NCBI GenBank assembly: GCA_963814805.1
Contig: CAWFER010000023.1
Coordinates: 372,001-436,000 of the forward strand
Length of the DNA stretch: 64,000 nucleotides
From: AP-15 sp963814805
GTDB taxonomy: Bacteria > Pseudomonadota > Alphaproteobacteria > ATCC43930 > CGMCC-115725
Direction of reading: 5' to 3'
Shown here: positions 55,506 through 64,000 of the stretch, piece by piece
Numbering within the stretch: position 1 is the stretch's first letter
How the letters are laid out: every line of letters begins with the position of its first letter
Position numbers and translations under genes: made by a program
Notes under the pieces: model-generated
Databases searched by the model: none
Seen by the model: the letters and a program-made list of their open reading frames with translations, nothing else
What the model was told of the DNA's origin: nothing

Positions 55506-56195
55506 CTAGGTTGGCGGGTGCCGCGGGTAGCGGGGAGCGTGATCGCGGAACTCGCCGGTTATCCGCGCGTCCGCCAGCGCGGCGAGGAAGCTGGCCGGGC
55601 CGTCGAAGTCGGGCATGTCCAGGTAGGCGGCACCCACGCCGGGCGCGTCGTGCGCGTCCGAGCCCGCGCCGCCGGGCAGCGAGAACGCCTGCGCGAGCCC
55701 GGCCGCCCGCGTCATTGAGCGACTGGTCCGCGATCTTGGCGTTGAAGACCTCGATGACGTCCACGGCGCCCGCGGCGCACAGCTCCGGCAGCACGCCGCC
55801 CGAGGCTGGACCGGACCCGGTCGAACGGGTGCGGCACGTAGACCAGGGCGCCCTGGCCCCTGATCAGCCCGATGACCTCGGCCAGCGGCAGCACGTAGGG
55901 AATCCGCTCGGTGAGGAACAGCCCGATCACGTCGCCGTCGGGGGTCCGGACCTCCTCGCCGACGATGACCCGGACGCCGAGGTCACGCTCGGCCGCCGCG
56001 ACCGCGGCGTGCGGTGACGTTGTGGTCGGTGATGCACACCACGTCGAGGCCGGCCTGCCGCGCCCGGTCGGCGAGTTCGCTCCACGCGTTAGCACGGAAT
56101 CGCCGGACGCGACCGTGTGCAGGTGGCAGTCGACCCGCACCCAGCCGGCGGTGCGGCGGGTCCGCGGGTACGGCGCCGTCCAGGCTCGGCGTCAC
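55506..56195 (-). CDS. PHP-domain metal-dependent phosphoesterase, frameshifted
   Basis: About 229 codons. The PHP metal motifs are visible: VDCHLHTVASGDS near the start, GEEVRTPDGDVIGLFL, YVPHPFDR and GSDAHDAPGVG. GTG 56195 overlaps the stop of the SDR upstream (GTGA); frameshifts lie near 56,140, 56,000, 55,800 and 55,710. PHP domains hydrolyse phosphoesters, e.g. in nucleotide or histidinol-phosphate metabolism. Its role in this CoA-degradation locus is unclear; it is coupled to the SDR gene. Confidence 0.82.
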
Positions 56196-56993
56196 CGGGC
56201 GGAACGGGGCCGCGCGAGCTCGGCCAGCAGGTCCTGGGAGTAGGCGACCCGCCCGGTCAGCGTCCTCGGCTCGGCGCTGCAGAGCAGCAGGGCGGCCTCC
56301 GCCATCACGGCCGGCGGCTCCGCGTCCGGGTTGTCCGCCGTGGTCAGGTGGTGGAAGAGCGTGCCCGGCGTCGGGACCACCCGGCTCGGCGACAGCGCGT
56401 TCACCGCGATGTTGTCGGCGTACAGCTCGGCCGCGAGGCCGGTGGAGAACCGCTCAAGGGCCGCCTTGCACATGCCGTAGACGGTGCCGCCCCGCCCGGC
56501 GCGGGGGCCTGGCGGCATGGCGGGGTGCCGGGCCGCGCCGGACGAGATGTTCAGGATCCAGCCCCGGCCGGCGCGCCGCATGCCCGGCACCACGAGCTGC
56601 GCCAGGTGGAACGGCGCCTCGACCTGGACGTCGAACATCAGCTGGAACCGGCGCGGCGTGAAGTCGACGCACCGGGGTGAAGTAGGTGACGGCCGCGTTG
56701 CTGACCAGGATGTCGGGCGTGCCGAGCTGCGCCGTGGCCTCGGCTCACCAGCCGCTCCCTGTCCTCCGGCCTGGACAGGTCGGCGCGGGATCGCCACCGC
56801 CGTCCCGCCCGCGTCGCGGATCTGCTGCGCGGTCTCCCCGATCGTGCCCGGCGAACGGCGACATGCCCGCGTCGGCCGTCCGCGCCGCCACCGCGACGGC
56901 GGCGCCGGCCCGGCCGAAGCGGCGGGCGATCTCCGCCCCGATGCCGCGGCTCGCGCCGGTCACGATCGCGACCTTGCCGTCCAAGACACCCAT
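56192..56993 (-). CDS. SDR family oxidoreductase, frameshifted
   Basis: About 267 codons starting MGVLDGKVAIVTGASRGIGA. The catalytic region includes LNISSGAARHPAMPPGPRAG and the Tyr/Lys pair in TVYGMCKAALERF. The ending (LLLCSAEPRTLTGRVAYSQD) lacks the glycine-rich tail of FabG-like SDRs. Frameshifts lie near 56,860, 56,790, 56,750 and 56,680. It is divergent from the MaoC gene with two operator-like sites between them, and is followed by the PHP gene. Confidence 0.85.
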
Positions 56994-57024
56994 GTGCTCG
57001 CTCCTCCAGCAGCAGCGAATAATC

Positions 57025-57041
57025 CTAGAAGATTGTTCTAG
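57025..57041. promoter_or_regulatory. TAGAA-N5-TTCTA operator site 2 (perfect palindrome)
   Basis: CTAGAAGATTGTTCTAG is a perfect inverted repeat (CTAGAA-N5-TTCTAG) about 30 bp upstream of the SDR-PHP operon start (minus strand). It is the cleanest copy of the motif and probably a TetR-family operator. Confidence 0.65.
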
Positions 57042-57114
57042 TATCGTCCGGCGCGGGAAGGGCCGCTGTCAAGCGCGGTGCCAGGCAGGGTTGACACGCC
57101 TACGCCGGTGTACT

Positions 57115-57143
57115 GAGAATCACTTTCTAGAACACTGATTCTA
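57115..57143. promoter_or_regulatory. Composite operator site 3 upstream of the MaoC gene
   Basis: Two overlapping palindromes share TTCTAGAA at the centre: GAGAA-TCACT-TTCTA (57115-57129, spacing five) and TAGAA-CACTGA-TTCTA (57128-57143, spacing six). The region lies 30-58 bp before the MaoC ATG. Overlap suggests two dimers could compete or bind on opposite faces. Confidence 0.55.
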
Positions 57144-57172
57144 TCGACGGCAAGCGTCGGCCGGAGGCAGCC

Positions 57173-58046
57173 ATGGCACTCGACCACAGCCTGGTAGGGG
57201 TACCGAGCGAGCCGCAGCTGAGGTCCTGGGACAGCAAGGACGCCCTGCTCTACGCGGTCGGCGTCGGGGCCGGGCCTGGGCGACCCGCTGCAGGAGCTTG
57301 AGTTCACCACGGAGAACAGCGAGGGCATCGAGCAGCGGGTGCTGCCCACCTTCGCCGTGCTGGTGGCGCAGGCGCGGACCGCCCGCCGCCTCGGCGACTT
57401 CGACCGGGCCATGCTGGTGCACGCCGAGCAGTACTTCGAACTGCACCGGCCGCTGCCCGGTGGCGGGCACGGTCCGCACCACCTCGACCGTGACCGGCAT
57501 CTACGACAAGGGCTCCGGGCGCTCTGGTGGTCACCGAGAACGTGGCCGTCGACGCCGATACCGGGGAGCCGCTGGTCACCATCGCGGGGCGGCACCTTCA
57601 TCCGCGGCGAGGGCGGCTTCGGCGGCCCGCGCGGCACCGAGCCAGCCGTGGGAGCTGCCGGACCGGGCGCCCGATCACCAGGTCGTCCGGGAGACCAGGC
57701 CGGAGCAGGCCCTGATCTACCGGCTGTCCGGTGACCGCAACCCGCTGCACGTGGACCCGAAGTTCGCCGCCCGGGGCGGCTTCAGCCAGCCGATCCTGCA
57801 CGGCCTGTGCACCTACGGGGTCACCGGCCGGGCCCTGCTGCACGCGCTCTGCGACGGCGACCTGGCCAGGTTCCGCTCGATGTCCGGCCGGTTCAGCCGC
57901 CCGGTGCTGCCCGGCGAGCCGCTGACCGTGTCGATCTGGCTGGACCGGCGACGGCGGCGACCGCGCTGTTCCAGACCACGCGGACGGACGGAACCGTGGT
58001 GATCGACCGCGGGCGGATGCGGTTTCGCCCCGATCCGGCTGCCTGA
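57173..58046 (+). CDS. MaoC / hydratase-2 type enoyl-CoA hydratase, frameshifted
   Basis: About 291 codons from ATG 57173 with a GGAGG site at 57163-57167. The N-terminal half is a FAS1-like hotdog (LQELEFTTENSEGIEQRVLP then LPTFAVLVAQ). The C-terminal half has the R-specific hydratase-2 motif YRLSGDRNPLHVDPKFAARG and FSQPILHGLCTYG. Frameshifts near 57,270, 57,465, 57,530, 57,590 and 57,945. It should hydrate a 2-enoyl-CoA to the (3R)-hydroxyacyl-CoA, substrate of the MFE2-type SDR. Probable first gene of the plus-strand operon with acyl-CoA dehydrogenase and ligase. Confidence 0.88.
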
Positions 58047-58137
58047 CCAGGCGCGTCGCCCCGTCGTCGGCCAGCCGGAGCAGCGGTGACGACACCGGGC
58101 ACATACCCGAATTACCGTTTACCGGAAGGAATCACTC

Positions 58138-59310
58138 ATGATCGACTTCTCGCTGTCCGAGGAGGAGCGGGCCGTCCGCGACACGATCCGGCAGTTCATC
58201 CAGCAGGAGGTCATGCCGCTTGAGGCCCAGGTGCTGCGCAACGAGCGCGGGGGCTGCCGCCGCTCGAGCCCGGCCAGCTGGCGGAGCTGCAGCGCAAGGC
58301 CAAGGCCGGCGGCTGGTGGGGCATCAACACGCCCGGAGGAGTACGGCGGGATCGCGCTCGGCCCGGTCATGTCCGCCATCGTCGCGATGGAGACCGGCCG
58401 GACGTTCGTCCCGTTCCGGTTCGGCGGCTCGGCCGACAACATCCTCTACGCGGGCACCGAGGAGCAGAAGCAGCAGTACCTCATCCCCACCATCAACGGC
58501 GAGCGCCGCAGCTGCTTCGCGATCACCGAGCCGGGGGCGGGCTCCGACGCCCGCAACATCAGGACCCGGGCGGTCAAGGACGGCGGCGACTGGGTGATCA
58601 ACGGCGAGAAGACCTTCATCACCAACGGCAACGAGGCCGACTTCGTCATGGTCTTCGCCGTCACCGACCCCGCCAAGGGCGCCGACGGCGGGGTGACCTG
58701 CTTCCTCGTCGACCGGGACATGGGCTGGAAGTCGGAGCCGATCCCGACGATGGGCGAGTGGGGGCCCGCCGCCCTGGTGTTCGAGGACGTCCGGGTCCCG
58801 GAGCAGAACATCCTCGGCGAGCTCGGGCACGGTTTCGCGCTCGCCATGCAGTGGATCGGCAACGGGCGCTACATGATCCCGGCCCGCGCGATCGGCTCCG
58901 CGGAACGGCTGCTCGGCATGGCGATCGAGCACGCCAAGAACCGGGTGTCGATGGGCCACCCGATCGCCGACTACCAGGCGATCCAGTGGCAGATCGCCGA
59001 CTCGCACGTCGAGATCGAGTCGGTCAAGTGGCTGACCCTGCACGCCGCCTGGCAGCTGCAGAACGGCCTGGACAACCGGCACGCCTCCTCCATCGCCAAG
59101 CTGTCCGGGGCGGTGATGGCCAACCAGGTCGTCGACCGGGTGCTGCAGATCCACGGCGGCATGGGCTACACCAAGGAGCTGCCGATCGAGCGCTGGTACC
59201 GCGAGCTGCGGCTGCTGCGGATCTTCGAGGGCACCGACGAGATCCAGCGCCGGACGATCGCGCGGAACCTCATCAAGGGCCACGTCAAGCTCGGCCAGCT
59301 CGGCGACTGA
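58138..59310 (+). CDS. Acyl-CoA dehydrogenase
   Basis: 390 residues of flavoprotein acyl-CoA dehydrogenase, introducing the C2-C3 double bond. Clear motifs are CFAITEPGAGSDARNIRTRA, VINGEKTFITNGNEADFVMV, the C-terminal LQIHGGMGYTKELPIERWYR and RIFEGTDEIQRR. The base glutamate is expected in IFEGTDE. Residues 37-64 look scrambled because two compensating frameshifts (about 58,250 and 58,335) flank them. ATG 58138 has a GGAAGG site. It lies between the MaoC and CoA-ligase genes in one operon. Confidence 0.93.
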   Translation: MIDFSLSEEERAVRDTIRQFIQQEVMPLEAQVLRNERGGCRRSSPASWRSCSARPRPAAGGASTRPEEYGGIALGPVMSAIVAMETGRTFVPFRFGGSADNILYAGTEEQKQQYLIPTINGERRSCFAITEPGAGSDARNIRTRAVKDGGDWVINGEKTFITNGNEADFVMVFAVTDPAKGADGGVTCFLVDRDMGWKSEPIPTMGEWGPAALVFEDVRVPEQNILGELGHGFALAMQWIGNGRYMIPARAIGSAERLLGMAIEHAKNRVSMGHPIADYQAIQWQIADSHVEIESVKWLTLHAAWQLQNGLDNRHASSIAKLSGAVMANQVVDRVLQIHGGMGYTKELPIERWYRELRLLRIFEGTDEIQRRTIARNLIKGHVKLGQLGD

Positions 59311-59361
59311 TGGCGGCCCGCGCCAACGGCCCCGCGCGATCATCGCACGCAGCGGACCGCC

Positions 59362-61507
59362 GTGGACCAGGTCCGGCAGCTGTTCAACCCCCGGTCGATC
59401 GCCCTGATCGGCGCCACCGACAAGTCCCGCTGGTCCTGGAGCATCTTCGGCAACCTCGCAGCTGCACGGCTTCGCCGGGCCGGTGTACCTGGTGAACCCG
59501 CGCGGCATCCCGGTGCACGGGCAGCACGAGCTACGCCAGCGTCGCCGACCTGCCCGGAGCCGGTCGACCTCGCCTTCGTGATGGTGCCGACCTCGGCCGT
59601 GCTCGGCGTGCTGGCCGAGGTGGCCGACGCCGGCATCCCGTCCGTGGTCCTGCTGACCTCGGGCTTCGCCGAGGTGGGGGAGGACGGCGCGGAGCTCGAG
59701 CGGCAGGTGGTCGACCTCGCCCGGCGCCGGGGACTCACCATCCTCGGGCCCAACGGCAACGGGTTCATCAACGCCGCGGCCGGCATCACCCCCTACGGCC
59801 TGCCGATCGACCATCCGCTGCTGCGCGGCCCGGTCGGCGTCGTGCTGCAGAGCGGGGCGCTCGCCAGCTCGGTGCTGACCTTCGCGCAGTCCCGCAACGT
59901 CGGCGTCAGCCTGCTGGTGTCGATGGGCAACGAGTCGATGGTGTCGATGACCGACGTCATGCGCTACCTCATCGACGACGACGCCACCCGCGTCATCGCG
60001 CTGTTCATCGAGTCGGTCCGCCGCCCGGACGAGTTCCTCGCGCTCGCCCGCGAGGCCCTCGCCAAGGGCAAGCCGGTCGTCGCGATCAAGGTCGGCCGCA
60101 GCCAGACCGGCGCCCGGGTCGCGCGCGCCCACACCGGCTCGCTGGTCGGCGACGACGCCGTCGTCGACGCGGTGTTCCGGCCAGCACGGCGTCATCCGGG
60201 TCGACTGCCTGGAGGACCTCATCATCACGGCCGGGCTGCTGGCCGCGACCGGGCCGCTGCCCGGCAACCGCTTCGGCTTCGTCACCGCGTCCGGCGGCGC
60301 CAGCGAGATCATCGCCGACCGGGCCGAGGACGAGGGCATCGAGATCCCCGAGTTCGCGCCGGAGACGGTGGAGCGGCTGCGGCAGGTGGTCCCGCCGTTC
60401 GCCGCCACCCAGAACCCGGTGGACGTCACCGGGTACATCCTCGTCAACAGGGACCTGCTGCGCAACGCGCTCGCGGCCGTGCACGACGACCCCAGCCTGG
60501 ACGCGCTCGTGCTCGTCTCCGACCTGCCGCGGAGCCGCGCCGCCCGACCCGACGCTGGTCATCGAGACGTACCGGCAGACCAGCGAGCTGCTGCGGCGCA
60601 GCGCCAAGCCGATCGTCGTGATGGGCGTCACGCTGACCGACATCACCCCGTTCGGCCGGGACGTCGCGAGCCAGACCGGCTATCCCTGGCGTCCTCGGCG
60701 GCATCCACCACGGCCTGACCGCCCTCGGCCGCGCCGTCCGCTGGTCGCAGCTGCACCGGGCCGCGCGGCCGTCCGACCGCTGCCGCGCCTGCCCGCGCCC
60801 GCTGCCGCGGACGCTCGCCGGACTGACGGTGCCGGACCAGCCCGGACGCCTCGTGGTCGGAGTACCGGGCGGTCCGGCCTTCCTGGCCGAGCACGGGATC
60901 CCGGTCGTGCCCAGTGTCCTGGTCACCGACCCGGAGCGCGGCCGCGGACGCCGCCGGACGCGCTCGGCTACCCGGTCGTGGTCAAGCTCGCCGCCGACGG
61001 GATCGAGCACAAGAGCGACATCGGCGGGGTCAAGATCGGGCTGCGCGATGCGGCCGAGGTCATGCGCCGCCTACGCCGACGTCGTCAGCGCCGGGCGGGA
61101 GGCCGGCGCCGACGTCCGCGGCGCGCTCGTCCAGCCGCAGCGCGCCGGGCGGGATCGAACTGCTCGTCGGCATCGTCACCGACCCGGCCTGGGGACAGGT
61201 CCTCGCCGTCGGCCTCGGCGGCGTCTGGGTGGAGATCCTGCGCGACACCGCCGTCTGAGGTGCTGCCCGTCGACCGCGACGCAGATCCGCCAGGCGCTGC
61301 GCAGCCTGCGCGGCGCGCGGCTGTTCGACGGCCCGCGCGGCACCGAGAAGGCCGACCTGGACGCGGTCGCCGACGCGATCGCGGCGGCCGCCGCGCTGGC
61401 CGGGCGGCTCGGCGACCGGCTCGAGGCGCTGGAGATCAATCCCGCTGCTGGTCCGCGGATCGCAGGTCGAAGCCCTCGACGCGCTGATCACCTGGCGACA
61501 GCCTTGA
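59362..61507 (+). CDS. ADP-forming acetate/acyl-CoA synthetase family protein, frameshifted
   Basis: About 715 codons. The CoA-binding domain starts RQLFNPRSIALIGATDKSRW; the succinyl-CoA-ligase-like part has VLLTSGFAEVGEDGAELERQ, LGPNGNGFINAAAGITPYG and GPVGVVLQSGALASSVLTFA. The C-terminal ATP-grasp domain (FLAEHGIPVVPSVLVTDPE, then LGYPVVVKLAADGIEHKSDI) and IELLVGIVTDPAWGQVLAVG follow. Many frameshifts (near 59,465, 60,180, 60,535, 60,690, 60,950, 61,255, 61,440). It activates a carboxylic acid to its CoA thioester, the entry reaction of the pathway. GTG 59362 is the start used here. Confidence 0.9.
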
Positions 61508-61644
61508 TCCTGCCCCGGCCAGGCATGCGCGCCGGTGCGGCAGCCGGTTCCTGGCGGCCCGCCGCCGTTGGCAGCGGGCCGGTCAGGCCCTGGCGGGCCG
61601 GCCTGCCGCGGCCGCGAGAGCCATGATCAAACCGTATACACTCT

Positions 61645-61659
61645 TAGAATCCAGTTCTG
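61645..61659. promoter_or_regulatory. TAGAA-N5-TTCTR operator site 4
   Basis: TAGAATCCAGTTCTG lies 54 bp before the preferred TetR start (GTG 61713). It differs from site 1 at one spacer position (A for T). It would allow the regulator to control its own gene together with the surrounding degradation operons. Confidence 0.6.
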
Positions 61660-61712
61660 AAACGGCTGAAACCGTCCGGCCTGGGCGGCCTGTGGGGGCG
61701 GAGGGGATACCC

Positions 61713-62406
61713 GTGGAACCAGCACTCGGCAGCCGCGCGAGCAAGGCGGCCGGCTCCTGGCAGTGGGCGCGCACCGCGGGGACACAGCGCGCGCTGCTCG
61801 ACGCGGCCCGCGAGGTGTTCGTCGAGCAGGGCTTCGCCGACGCGAGCATCGCCGAGGTGGTCCGGCGGGCCGGGTCGAGCGTGGGCAGCCTGTACCACCA
61901 CTTCGGCGGCAAGAGCGAGCTGTTCATCGCGCTGTGGCAGGAGCACCAGGCGGCGCACGAGGAAGCGGCGAGCACCGCCGTCGCGAAGGCGAAGCGGGCA
62001 GGCGTGACCGACCCGTTCGAGCTGTTCTCGGCTGGCGCGCGGGCCTTCCTCGAGGGCAGCTGGCAGCGCCGGGACCTGGCGATGCTGTTCCTCAACGGCG
62101 ACAGCCCGCCCGGCTTCGAGGTGATGAAGCGGCGGCGGGGGCACGAGTGGATCGTGCAGAACGACACCCTGCTGGAACTGTCGGAGAACTCGTTCGACCG
62201 GCTGTACGCGACGCATCCTGACCTCGCTGATCGGCGAGGGCGCCAGGGAGGTCGCCGCCGCCGGCAACCGGCGGCAGGCGAACAAGGTCATCGACGCCGT
62301 GATCGAGTACGTGCGAAGGCTCATGGCCGACGGCCCGTGGAAGCCCCCGGTTGCCGTAGCTTCCGCAGCGCGCCGGCCGGTGAATTCGGTCAGCCCTGGC
62401 AACTGA
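61713..62406 (+). CDS. TetR family regulator of the acyl-CoA degradation locus, frameshifted
   Basis: About 231 codons with a TetR N-terminal domain: REVFVEQGFADASIAEVVRR then AGSSVGSLYHHFGGKSELFI. The first in-frame ATG (61623) would put the operator inside the gene; GTG 61713 with a GAGGGG site (61701-61706) is preferred. A frameshift near 62,222 displaces the C-terminus (GAREVAAAGNRRQANKVIDA), ending at 62406. The motif TAGAA-N5-TTCTR occurs near this gene and the three neighbouring operons, so this is the best candidate for their repressor. The effector is probably an acyl-CoA. Confidence 0.88.
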
Positions 62407-62527
62407 GCGTTTTGCGCCTTGTCCGTGACTTTCGGCCCTAGAGCCTCGCTGCGCACCCGGTGCAACGTTGCTTACGCAGCTCCCGAGCTGCGTAAGCACT
62501 TGCCTGAACAGTGAGCGAGGTACACCG

Positions 62528-63779
62528 TTGTATTCCGTATCAGCAAAAAGAGCAGGCCTGACGGCCACCGCGGTCGCCGCCGCGGTGCTCGCCGCGGCCG
62601 GCTGGCAGTAGTTCCAGTAGTTCCAGCAGCAGCTCGGCGCCGGCGGCGTCGAGCTCGGCGCCGGCGGCGTCGGCGAGCGCGAGTGCGAGTGCGCCGTCGA
62701 TCTCGATCGGCAGCCTGAACAACTCCTTCTCGGCTATGTCGCAGCTGACGTCGCTGGCCAGTGCGGGGAAGGGGTCGGTGGCGGTGATCCTGCCCGACAC
62801 GGTGTCCTCGACCCGGTACGTGGAGTTCGACGCGCCGTACCTGAAGCAGGCGTTCACGGCGGCGGGGCTGGCGTCGTCGGACTTCGTGATCCAGAACGCG
62901 CTGGGGTCGGACGCGACCCAGCTGTCGGACGCGCAGTCCGACATCACCAAGGGCGCCAGCGTGCTGGTGGTCGACCCGCTCGACTCCGGGGTCGGGGCGC
63001 GGATCGAGGCGTACGCCAAGCAGCACGGGGTCGCGGTCATCGACTACGACCGGCTGACCCTGGGCGGGACCCGCTCGTACTACGTGTCGTTCAACAACGT
63101 GAAGGTCGGGCAGGTCATGGGGCAGGGCCTGGTGGCCTGCGTCGCGGCGTGGGGGGTCAAGAGCCCGGACGTGATCGTGATGAAGGGCGCCCCGACCGAC
63201 AACAACGCGACGCTGTTCGCCCAGGGGTACGACGGGGTGCTCGCCCCGTACTTCTCCTCGGGCAAGTGGACCGACGTGTCGAACCCGGCCGGGACCTGGG
63301 ACCCGCCGACCGCGCTGTCGGAGTTCCAGCAGCAGTACACCGCGCACAAGAACATCAACGCGGCGCTGATCCCCAATGACGAGAACGGCGCCCCGATCAT
63401 CCACTACCTGCAGGGCCAGGGCGTCAAGGCGAAGACCTTCCCGACCACCGGGCAGGACGCGACCCTGACCGGCCTGCAGAACATCCTGACCGGCTACCAG
63501 TGCGGCACCGTCTACAAGCCGATCTACCTCGAGGCCCAGGCCGCCGCCGCGCTCGCCCTGTACGTCCGGGCCGGCCAGACCCCGCCGTCCTCCCTCGTCA
63601 ACGGCCAGACCGCCGACACCCAGGCCAAGGTCTCGGTCCCCTCGGTCCTGCTCAGCCCCGAGTGGGTCACCACCGCCAACATGAACTCCACCGTCATCGC
63701 GGACAAGTTCGTGCCCGCCGCCCAGCTCTGCGCCGGCTCCTACGCAGCCGCCTGCAAGACCGCCGGCATCACCGGATAA
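62528..63779 (+). CDS. Sugar-type ABC transporter substrate-binding lipoprotein, frameshifted at the signal peptide
   Basis: About 417 codons. A basic/hydrophobic start (SAKRAGLTATAVAAAVLAAAG) reaches a probable lipobox, but a frameshift near 62,607 leaves a TAG there. A long Ser/Ala linker follows, then the periplasmic-binding-protein-like domain (GKGSVAVILPDTVSSTRYVE, then LVVDPLDSGVGARIEAYAKQ and NAALIPNDENGAPIIHYLQG). It resembles D-xylose-binding XylF-type proteins, so a sugar or related ligand is likely. No upstream ATG fits; TTG 62528 is the best start. A strong terminator follows, so the binding protein may be made separately. Confidence 0.88.
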
Positions 63780-63831
63780 CTGCGAAAGGTCCATGGAAAA
63801 GGCCGGGCCGCCACCGAGTGACCCGGTAACT

Positions 63832-63874
63832 GCCGAGGAGCCCGGCCCCGCTACCGCGGGCCGGGCTCCTCGGC
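63832..63874 (+). terminator. Hairpin terminator after the substrate-binding gene
   Basis: GCCGAGGAGCCCGGCCC (63832-63848) and its exact reverse complement (63858-63874) make a 17-bp perfect stem with a 9-base loop. No U-tract follows, as is common in actinobacterial terminators. It lies 52 bp after the SBP stop. In ABC operons such structures reduce transcription of the downstream ATPase and permease relative to the binding protein. Confidence 0.8.
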
Positions 63875-63970
63875 TGACGGCCGCGAAGGCTGACGCCCGG
63901 GACTTATGCCTCTGGAATCACACCGAGCTGCGCGCAAGGCTGTAACTACAGCCGGAAGGAGGCTGCGGAT

Positions 63971-64000
63971 ATGTTCAACCGGCACGAAGTACACTGCGCT
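63971..64000 (+). CDS. Start of a further gene, cut by the window end
   Basis: ATG 63971 follows a good ribosome site (GGAAGGAGG, 63953-63961) with ideal spacing. Only ten codons are visible (MFNRHEVHCA), too few to identify. Given the upstream binding protein, an ABC transporter component is possible but not shown. Confidence 0.5.
   Translation, partial: MFNRHEVHCA

Noticed and set aside
55183..55509. Repeat protein with GRSAAAT units
   Set aside because: It is a translation of the 21-bp array and the reverse strand is equally open. No start or signal supports it.
54349..61659. KstR operators
   Set aside because: The sites resemble KstR motifs in their AGAA/TTCT half-sites but have 15-bp geometry with five central bases, not the 14-bp TnnAACnnGTTnnA form.

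Overview
The window reads as two unrelated genomes joined in one contig. From position 1 to about 37,530 the genes are those of a high-GC alphaproteobacterium, probably Rhodospirillales-like. The evidence is a cobalamin riboswitch with aerobic cobalamin genes cobU-cobW-cobN-cobO, a MetX/MetW pair, a YehZYXW-type osmoprotectant transporter, an NDUFS4-type complex I subunit, an ECF sigma factor and three tRNA genes. From about 37,865 to the end the genes are actinobacterial in style: TetR regulators with palindromic operators, GTG starts, GTGA stop/start overlaps, and CoA-thioester catabolism modules. The changeover lies between the 3' end of tRNA-Lys (37,533) and a point near 37,863, where a PIN-domain fragment abuts an amidohydrolase cut in mid-gene. 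No integrase or attachment-site duplication was seen, so a chimeric assembly is the simplest explanation. Many genes in both halves are split by single-base frameshifts, which suggests uncorrected long-read sequence, and most broken genes here are probably intact in the organisms.

Proteobacterial half. 1-7,336: cobalamin synthesis (CobC-like phosphatase, riboswitch, cobU, cobW, cobN, cobO) with a GFA-type protein on the other strand. 7,394-10,202: a membrane microprotein, an SDR dehydrogenase, a decayed PemIK/MazEF-type toxin-antitoxin pair and a cobalamin-independent methionine synthase. 10,428-16,132: a methyltransferase, metW-metX, then an aromatic amino acid operon (chorismate mutase, hisC-type aminotransferase, tyrA). 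16,308-20,145: osmoprotectant ABC transporter. 20,178-25,370: DUF1326/DUF2182 pair, HdeD-type protein, secreted protein, hydantoinase. 25,400-27,414: an AT-richer accessory patch (phosphoribosyltransferase-like protein, unknown protein, terminase-small-subunit-like protein with a membrane anchor). 27,515-35,527: catabolic genes on the minus strand (enolase superfamily, class II aldolase, DUF35 plus thiolase pair, CapA, HAD, MBL hydrolase, cupin, 2OG oxygenase). 36,022-37,533: tRNA-Arg, NDUFS4-like, tRNA-Pro, sigma factor, tRNA-Lys.

Actinobacterial half. 37,865-46,406: two divergent operons of amide/heterocycle catabolism (amidase, flavin monooxygenase, two related amidohydrolases, aminotransferase, M20-type hydrolase, TIM-barrel hydrolase, TenA), with a repeated 14-bp motif in the divergent promoter region. 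46,421-48,718: a TetR regulator, a divergent methyltransferase and a nitroreductase. 49,270-50,569: an AT-richer two-gene cassette; the first protein is membrane-anchored and ends in a domain resembling effector-associated domains (EADs) of bacterial conflict systems. This is the best candidate for an undescribed system. 50,963-62,406: a CoA-thioester degradation locus (thioesterase, cysteine-less thiolase, DUF35, two SDRs, PHP protein, MaoC hydratase, acyl-CoA dehydrogenase, ADP-forming acyl-CoA synthetase, TetR). It is tied together by TAGAA-N5-TTCTR operators and interrupted by 1.2 kb of minisatellite arrays. 62,528-64,000: a sugar-type ABC binding lipoprotein, a strong hairpin terminator and the start of another gene.
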